The translations under genes were made by a program, and so were the position numbers. The notes under the pieces are model-generated. The model did not search any database and had not been told where the DNA came from. It was given only the letters and a program-made list of their open reading frames with translations. Of a stretch of DNA of 64,000 nt, positions 58,956 through 64,000 are shown one piece after another. Position 1 is the first letter of the stretch. Every line of letters starts with the position of its first letter. The stretch comes from Orbaceae bacterium BiB (GTDB lineage Bacteria; Pseudomonadota; Gammaproteobacteria; Enterobacterales; Orbaceae), in assembly GCA_036251205.1 (NCBI GenBank), contig CP133958.1:2531210-2595209 (forward strand), given 5' to 3'.

Positions 58956-61900
58956 CTAATACAAGCTTTGTAGCGCTACAACACTGTCAGCAGGATTGTA
59001 GTCTAATGCTGCAGTCGTCGCATAGGCGGCATTGATTGTTGTATCATAGTGAACTTTATACTGAATTGCACTTCGACGCAGGGCTTTAGATGCTTCAATT
59101 GCCGATCGTCCTGAGGTAGTATTTAGTACATAACTATATTCACCATTTTTCATATGGTCACGAATATTAGGTCGTCCTTCACTCTCTTTTTTGACGATTT
59201 GACAATCGATACCAGAGTCTTGTAATAATTTTGCTGTGCCATGTGTTGCATCAATAGTAAAACCATGTGAAATTAAACGTTTTGCTATTTCCAATATCCG
59301 CTTTTTATCTTGGTCGCGGACCGATAATAGCGCTCTTCCTTGTTTTTTCATATTGGATAGGCTACCAAGTTGCGCTTTTGCAAAAGCTTCAGCAAAGGTT
59401 TTTCCGATTCCCATGACTTCACCCGTTGATCGCATTTCTGGGCCTAAAATAGGATCAACACCACTGAATTTATTAAACGGTAATACGACTTCTTTTACTG
59501 AGTAATAATCGGGAATAATCTCATTTATCACATTTTGTTGTTGTAATGATTTACCTGCCATTACTCGGGCGGCAATTTTAGCCAGTGCCATACCCGTTGC
59601 TTTGGAGACAAAAGGTACTGTTCTGGCGGCTCTTGGGTTGACCTCAATTAAATAAATTTCGTTATCTTTAACGGCAAACTGTGCGTTCATTAATCCTTTT
59701 ACATTGAGCGCTAAAGCCAGCTGTTTTGCTTGTTGACGCAATCCATCTACGACTATTGGTTTTAAAGAATAAGTGGGTAATGAACAAGCAGAATCACCAG
59801 AATGAACACCAGCTTGTTCTATATGTTCCATTACGCCACCAATAATTACATCATGGCCATCGCTAATAACGTCGATATCAACTTCTATTGCATCATCTAA
59901 AAAGTGATCAAGTAACACTGGAGCATCATTAGATTCACTCACTGCGGTTTTAAAATAACGTTTTAAATCTTGCTCATCATAGACAATCTCCATTGCTCTA
60001 CCACCTAAGACATAAGAAGGGCGGACAACGAGTGGATAACCGATTTGTTGAGCTTTGGTTATTGCTTGAGCTAAATCCGTTACTGTTGCATTGACTGGTT
60101 GTTTCAGTTTTAGTTGATCAACGATATCTTGAAAACGTTTACGATCTTCCGCTTGGTCAATAGCATCAGGAGATGTTCCTATGATTGGTACACCAGCTTT
60201 TTCTAGTGCTCTGGCAAGTTTTAGAGGGGTTTGACCACCATATTGCACAATGACGCCTGTAGGCTTTTCAACATGGACTATTTCTAATATATCTTCAAGA
60301 GAGATCGGTTCAAAATATAACCTATCTGAAGTATCATAATCTGTTGAGACAGTTTCTGGATTACAATTGACCATAATTGTTTCAAAGCCATCTTCGCGTA
60401 GCGCAAGGGCTGCGTGTACACAACAATAATCAAATTCAATACCTTGACCGATACGATTTGGACCCCCTCCAAGTATCATGATCTTAGGTTTTTTAAACTG
60501 AGGATTGGCTTCACACTCCTCTTCGTAGGTTGAGTAGAGATAAGCGGTATCCGTAGAAAATTCTGCAGCACAGGTATCAACACGTTTGTAGACGGGATGT
60601 AGATTAAATTGTTGACGTTTAAGCCGAACATCCTCCTCTTTTACATGCAATAATTTTGCGAGTCTAGCATCAGAAAATCCTTTGCGCTTAAGTTGTTTTA
60701 GCATCTCATTGTCAAGTTTATTCAGTGATGTTTGACTTACACTATGCTCAAATTTAATTAATTGTTCTATTTGTACTAAAAACCAAGGATCAATATGAGT
60801 TAGATTGAAGACATCATTGACTGTGAAGCCAGCCCTAAAGGCATCCGCTATATACCAAATTCTATCGCTGCCTGCTTCTTGTAGCTCTCGGCGAATTTTA
60901 GTTAGCTCATCACTATCAATATAATTTGCTACTTTTGGATCAAAACCGGTTGCTCCGACCTCTAAGCTCCGTAATGCTTTTTGTAATGACTCTTGAAAAG
61001 TACGGCCAATTGCCATGACTTCACCAACAGATTTCATTTGGGTCGTTAAACGGTCATTACACCCGGCAAATTTTTCAAAATTAAAACGTGGAATTTTGGT
61101 TACCACATAATCAATAGATGGTTCGAAAGAAGCAGGCGTTTTTCCTCCTGTAATATCATTAGTTAATTCATCAAGACTATAACCAATAGCTAGCTTTGCT
61201 GCAATTTTTGCAATTGGAAAACCTGTCGCCTTTGATGCTAATGCTGAGGAGCGTGATACTCGAGGGTTCATTTCAATTACGATTAAACGTCCAGTTTTAG
61301 GGTCAACTGAAAATTGTACATTTGAACCACCAGTTTCAACGCCGATTTCTCGCAGTACAGCCAGAGAAGCGTTACGCATGATTTGATATTCTTTATCTGT
61401 CAACGTTTGCGCTGGAGCAACGGTGATTGAATCACCAGTATGAATTCCCATTGGATCAATATTTTCAATAGAACAAACAATAATACAATTATCATGTTTG
61501 TCTCGTACTACTTCCATTTCATACTCTTTCCAACCAATGAGTGATTCATCAATCAAGAGTTCATTGGTTGGTGACAGGTCTATTCCTCTTAAACAAATTT
61601 CTTCAAACTCTTCACGATTATAAGCGATACCACCACCGGTTCCTCCCATTGTGAACGAAGGACGAATTATGCACGGAAATCCGACTTTATCAAGCACTTG
61701 ATAAGCTTCATCTAAGTTATGGGCAATACCGCTACGAGCTGTTTCTAAACCTATCTTTTTCATTGCTAGATCAAAGCGTTTACGATCTTCTGCTTTGTCT
61801 ATTGCATCAGCGGTTGCTCCGATCATTTCCACGTTAAATTCTTTCAGAATTCCTCGTTTGTCTAACTCTAAAGCACAATTTAATGCCGTTTGCCCGCCCA

Positions 61901-62168
61901 TTGTTGGTAAGATAGCATCAGGTTTTTCTTGTTCGATGATTTTACGTACTGTAGTCCAATGAATAGGTTCGATATAAGTTGCATCGGCCATATTGGGATC
62001 GGTCATTATCGTTGCTGGATTTGAGTTCACTAAAATAACTCGATAACCTTCTTCGCGAAGGGCTTTACAAGCTTGAGCGCCAGAATAGTCAAACTCACAG
62101 GCTTGGCCAATAACGATTGGTCCTGCACCAATGATTAGAATACTTTTAATATCAGTTCTCTTTGCCAT
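58956..62168 (-). CDS. carB: carbamoyl-phosphate synthase large subunit
   Basis: CarB makes carbamoyl phosphate from bicarbonate, ATP and ammonia supplied by CarA, for arginine and pyrimidine synthesis. The 1070 residues match the 1073 of E. coli: two ATP-grasp halves (first with [20 protein letters not shown] near residue 120, second with [17 protein letters not shown] near residue 675), an oligomerisation domain between them, and a C-terminal allosteric (MGS-like) domain from about 935. It is 5 bases after carA. Confidence 0.98.
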   Translation of the reverse strand: MAKRTDIKSILIIGAGPIVIGQACEFDYSGAQACKALREEGYRVILVNSNPATIMTDPNMADATYIEPIHWTTVRKIIEQEKPDAILPTMGGQTALNCALELDKRGILKEFNVEMIGATADAIDKAEDRKRFDLAMKKIGLETARSGIAHNLDEAYQVLDKVGFPCIIRPSFTMGGTGGGIAYNREEFEEICLRGIDLSPTNELLIDESLIGWKEYEMEVVRDKHDNCIIVCSIENIDPMGIHTGDSITVAPAQTLTDKEYQIMRNASLAVLREIGVETGGSNVQFSVDPKTGRLIVIEMNPRVSRSSALASKATGFPIAKIAAKLAIGYSLDELTNDITGGKTPASFEPSIDYVVTKIPRFNFEKFAGCNDRLTTQMKSVGEVMAIGRTFQESLQKALRSLEVGATGFDPKVANYIDSDELTKIRRELQEAGSDRIWYIADAFRAGFTVNDVFNLTHIDPWFLVQIEQLIKFEHSVSQTSLNKLDNEMLKQLKRKGFSDARLAKLLHVKEEDVRLKRQQFNLHPVYKRVDTCAAEFSTDTAYLYSTYEEECEANPQFKKPKIMILGGGPNRIGQGIEFDYCCVHAALALREDGFETIMVNCNPETVSTDYDTSDRLYFEPISLEDILEIVHVEKPTGVIVQYGGQTPLKLARALEKAGVPIIGTSPDAIDQAEDRKRFQDIVDQLKLKQPVNATVTDLAQAITKAQQIGYPLVVRPSYVLGGRAMEIVYDEQDLKRYFKTAVSESNDAPVLLDHFLDDAIEVDIDVISDGHDVIIGGVMEHIEQAGVHSGDSACSLPTYSLKPIVVDGLRQQAKQLALALNVKGLMNAQFAVKDNEIYLIEVNPRAARTVPFVSKATGMALAKIAARVMAGKSLQQQNVINEIIPDYYSVKEVVLPFNKFSGVDPILGPEMRSTGEVMGIGKTFAEAFAKAQLGSLSNMKKQGRALLSVRDQDKKRILEIAKRLISHGFTIDATHGTAKLLQDSGIDCQIVKKESEGRPNIRDHMKNGEYSYVLNTTSGRSAIEASKALRRSAIQYKVHYDTTINAAYATTAALDYNPADSVVALQSLY

Positions 62169-62173
62169 TTTGT

Positions 62174-63331
62174 TTATTGCTCCTGCTTGTAGATTGCGAT
62201 TAATTCAATAAAGTGATCAAATAGTGGGGCGGCGTCATGCGGACCTGGACTTGCTTCAGGATGTCCTTGAAAACTAAAGGCTGGCTTTTCATTATGGTGA
62301 ATACCTTGTAGTGAACCATCAAAGAGCGATTGATGTGTGATACGCAAATGTTGTGGTAAGCTCTCTTGGTCAACCGCAAAGCCATGATTTTGTGCAGTTA
62401 TCATAACGCGATTTTGTTCTAAATCTTTTACGGGATGATTGCCGCCGTGATGGCCAAATTTCATTTTGATAGTTTTAGCACCACATGCAAGGGCTAATAA
62501 TTGATGCCCTAAACAAATACCGAAAATAGGAATATCAGTTTTTAAAAAGGTTTTAATTGCCTCAATTGCATAATCACAAGGTGCCGGATCGCCAGGTCCA
62601 TTTGATAAGAAAATACCATCAGGATTTAATGCAAGAACTTCATTAACTGGTGTTTTTGCGGGAACAACCGTTAGTCTACAACCACGATCTACTAGCATAC
62701 GTAAGATATTACGTTTAACTCCAAAATCATAAGCTACTACATGATAAGGTAGCGTATTGATTGATCTATTTGATGCATTTTCATTTCCTAAAGACCAAGA
62801 ACCTTGACTCCATGAATATGCTTTTTCTGCTGTAACTACTTTCGCTAAATCTAGCCCACTAATACCTTTAAACTGTTGGGCTTTCAATAAAATTTGTTCA
62901 GATTTATTGAGTAGTTCATCTTTGCTACCTGTCATGATACAACCATGTTGCGCACCTTTTTCTCTTAATAGACGTGTTAATTTACGTGTATCAATATCAG
63001 CAATTGCAACTACATTATGTTGTATTAAATAGTTTCCTAGATTATTTGTACTTCGGAAGTTACTTGTTATTAAAGGAAGATCTCGAATAATTAAACCTTT
63101 AGTATGAACATGGTCAGACTCTTCATCGGCAGGATTGGTACCAACATTACCGATATGAGGGTAGGTTAATGTCACAATCTGTTCTGTATAAGACGGATCT
63201 GTTAATATTTCTTGATAACCTGTCATTGAGGTATTAAACACTACCTCACCAACCGTTTCACCTTTTGCCCCAATTGACTTACCTAAAAATTGGGTACCAT
63301 CTTGAAGAATGAGCAGTGCGTAATTTTGCAT
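62174..63331 (-). CDS. carA: carbamoyl-phosphate synthase small subunit
   Basis: CarA is the glutamine amidotransferase that feeds ammonia to CarB. The 385-residue protein has the N-terminal CPSase domain ([16 protein letters not shown] near residue 34) and a class I glutaminase with the nucleophile Cys in [16 protein letters not shown] near residue 270 and the His/Glu pair in [14 protein letters not shown] near residue 353. It is divergent from argF with paired ARG boxes just upstream. Confidence 0.98.
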   Translation of the reverse strand: MQNYALLILQDGTQFLGKSIGAKGETVGEVVFNTSMTGYQEILTDPSYTEQIVTLTYPHIGNVGTNPADEESDHVHTKGLIIRDLPLITSNFRSTNNLGNYLIQHNVVAIADIDTRKLTRLLREKGAQHGCIMTGSKDELLNKSEQILLKAQQFKGISGLDLAKVVTAEKAYSWSQGSWSLGNENASNRSINTLPYHVVAYDFGVKRNILRMLVDRGCRLTVVPAKTPVNEVLALNPDGIFLSNGPGDPAPCDYAIEAIKTFLKTDIPIFGICLGHQLLALACGAKTIKMKFGHHGGNHPVKDLEQNRVMITAQNHGFAVDQESLPQHLRITHQSLFDGSLQGIHHNEKPAFSFQGHPEASPGPHDAAPLFDHFIELIAIYKQEQ

Positions 63332-63351
63332 AGTATTAGATAATCCATTTT

Positions 63352-63386
63352 TGAATAAAAAGTCATTTATAGTGAATATAAATTCA
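63352..63386 (-). promoter_or_regulatory. tandem ARG boxes of the carAB promoter
   Basis: TGAATATAAATTCA (63373-63386) is a perfect ArgR core and TGAATAAAAAGTCA (63352-63365) has one mismatched half. Their centres are exactly 21 bases apart, the spacing of natural ArgR operators, about 20-55 bases upstream of carA. Confidence 0.88.
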
Positions 63387-63549
63387 ATTAAGTTTACATC
63401 TATAAACTAAAATTACAACTATTTTGTTATAAAATATTTAATAAATTTAATTAAATTATAAAAAATAAATTAATAATTAAGTCTAAAAATTGAGATTTAC
63501 TAAGTTTTTAATGGGTTAATAAGGAAAAATGTTATCTTTAACTTGAAAT

Positions 63550-63563
63550 TGAATAATTATTCA
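63550..63563 (+). promoter_or_regulatory. ARG box upstream of argF
   Basis: TGAATAATTATTCA is a perfect palindromic ArgR core, 43 bases before the argF ATG. A partner box at 21-base spacing is not clear; the flanking TTGAAA and TTTCAA form an outer inverted pair that may contribute. Confidence 0.85.
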
Positions 63564-63605
63564 AATAGAATTTCAACCTATTACAGGTCAATTTAGGAGT
63601 CTACC

Positions 63606-64000
63606 ATGTTCGGATTTTATCAACGCCACTTTTTACGATTACTCGATTTTACCCCTGCAGAAATAAACCAATTAATTACATTATCAATGGATTTAAAACA
63701 GGCTAAAAAGCTAGGTAAAGAGCAAAAGCATTTAACCGGTAAAAATATTGCTTTAATCTTTGAAAAAGACTCTACTCGTACCCGTTGTGCTTTCGAGGTT
63801 GGCGCTTTTGATCAAGGCGCTTGTGTTACTTATTTAGGACCAAGTGGTAGTCAAATTGGTCATAAGGAGTCGATTGCTGATACTGCACGAGTTCTTGGAA
63901 GAATGTACGATGGGATAGAATATCGCGGTTATGGTCAAGATATTGTTGAAACCTTAGCGAAATACGCAGGAGTCCCCGTCTGGAATGGCTTAACTACTGA
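63606..64000 (+). CDS. argF: ornithine carbamoyltransferase, 5' part
   Basis: The enzyme joins carbamoyl phosphate to ornithine to make citrulline. The window holds the first 131 residues: [20 protein letters not shown], the carbamoyl-phosphate motif STRTR at residues 56-60, then [20 protein letters not shown]. It matches ArgF/ArgI equally, and the window does not show which name applies. It runs off the right edge. It is divergent from carAB, which supplies its substrate. Confidence 0.95.
   Translation, partial: MFGFYQRHFLRLLDFTPAEINQLITLSMDLKQAKKLGKEQKHLTGKNIALIFEKDSTRTRCAFEVGAFDQGACVTYLGPSGSQIGHKESIADTARVLGRMYDGIEYRGYGQDIVETLAKYAGVPVWNGLTT

Overview
This window reads as a compact, AT-rich chromosome segment from a gammaproteobacterium. 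Nearly every protein resembles an enterobacterial or Pasteurellaceae counterpart (YihI, YigL, TusA, EfpL, LpxT, YeiW, YhdT-PanF-PrmA, the YgbI-YgbN set, HofQ). The low GC content together with this enterobacterial gene repertoire suggests an Orbaceae-like organism (Gilliamella, Orbus or Frischella type); that placement is inference. No phage, plasmid, CRISPR array or toxin system was seen. One insertion sequence is present.

Layout: 1-1.3 kb, the tail of an unidentified gene, then rplM-rpsI. 1.4-8.4 kb, a large secreted WG-repeat protein, hemN and yihI with a tiny membrane ORF between them, coaA, a DUF1090 protein, a YqaB-type phosphatase and an unknown coiled-coil protein. 8.5-14.7 kb, a complete L-threonate/D-erythronate catabolic locus (DeoR-type regulator, ltnD, otnK, otnC, otnI, GntP permease). 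14.7-16.1 kb, an exported ankyrin protein and a tRNA operon (two Val, one Lys). 16.2-19.5 kb, a DNA-uptake/type IV pilus assembly operon ending in a secretin. It is preceded by a CRP-S-like site, and its first gene is a PilM-PilN fusion. 19.6-25.5 kb, yigL, tusA, a Sel1-repeat protein and a sitABCD metal importer behind Fur-like boxes. 25.6-34.4 kb, bamD, rluD, pgeF, hemW, ttcA, lpxT, efpL, yeiW, lysP and infA.

35.0-38.4 kb holds deoD followed by a scar: a frameshifted nupG-type permease gene cut by an IS3-family (IS407-like) element. The far side of the element is the 3' end of a different gene, probably yjjW, so sequence between the two was deleted. 38.4-44.0 kb is a sugar-acid locus (IdnD-like dehydrogenase, MFS transporter, IdnO-like reductase, GntR regulator, ManD/RspA-type dehydratase) that could turn L-idonate or L-gulonate into 2-keto-3-deoxygluconate. 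44.0-49.9 kb carries prmA-panF-yhdT, purEK and dgt. 50.2-51.9 kb is glnK-amtB with a sigma-54 promoter and a distant NtrC-like site. 52-57.7 kb holds hslVU, rpmH-rnpA-yidD-yidC and nudC. 57.7-64.0 kb holds argR, mog, carAB and the start of argF/argI. carAB and argF are divergent around a region with ArgR boxes, and argR itself is close by, giving a small arginine/pyrimidine regulon.

Nothing here is a clearly new multi-gene system. The most unusual items are the PilM-PilN fusion behind a competence-type CRP-S site, the IS-bounded deletion between nupG and yjjW remnants, the sugar-acid cluster with its paired repeat in two promoter regions, and the small ORF between yihI and hemN. All identifications come from reading the sequence and recalling families; no database search was run.
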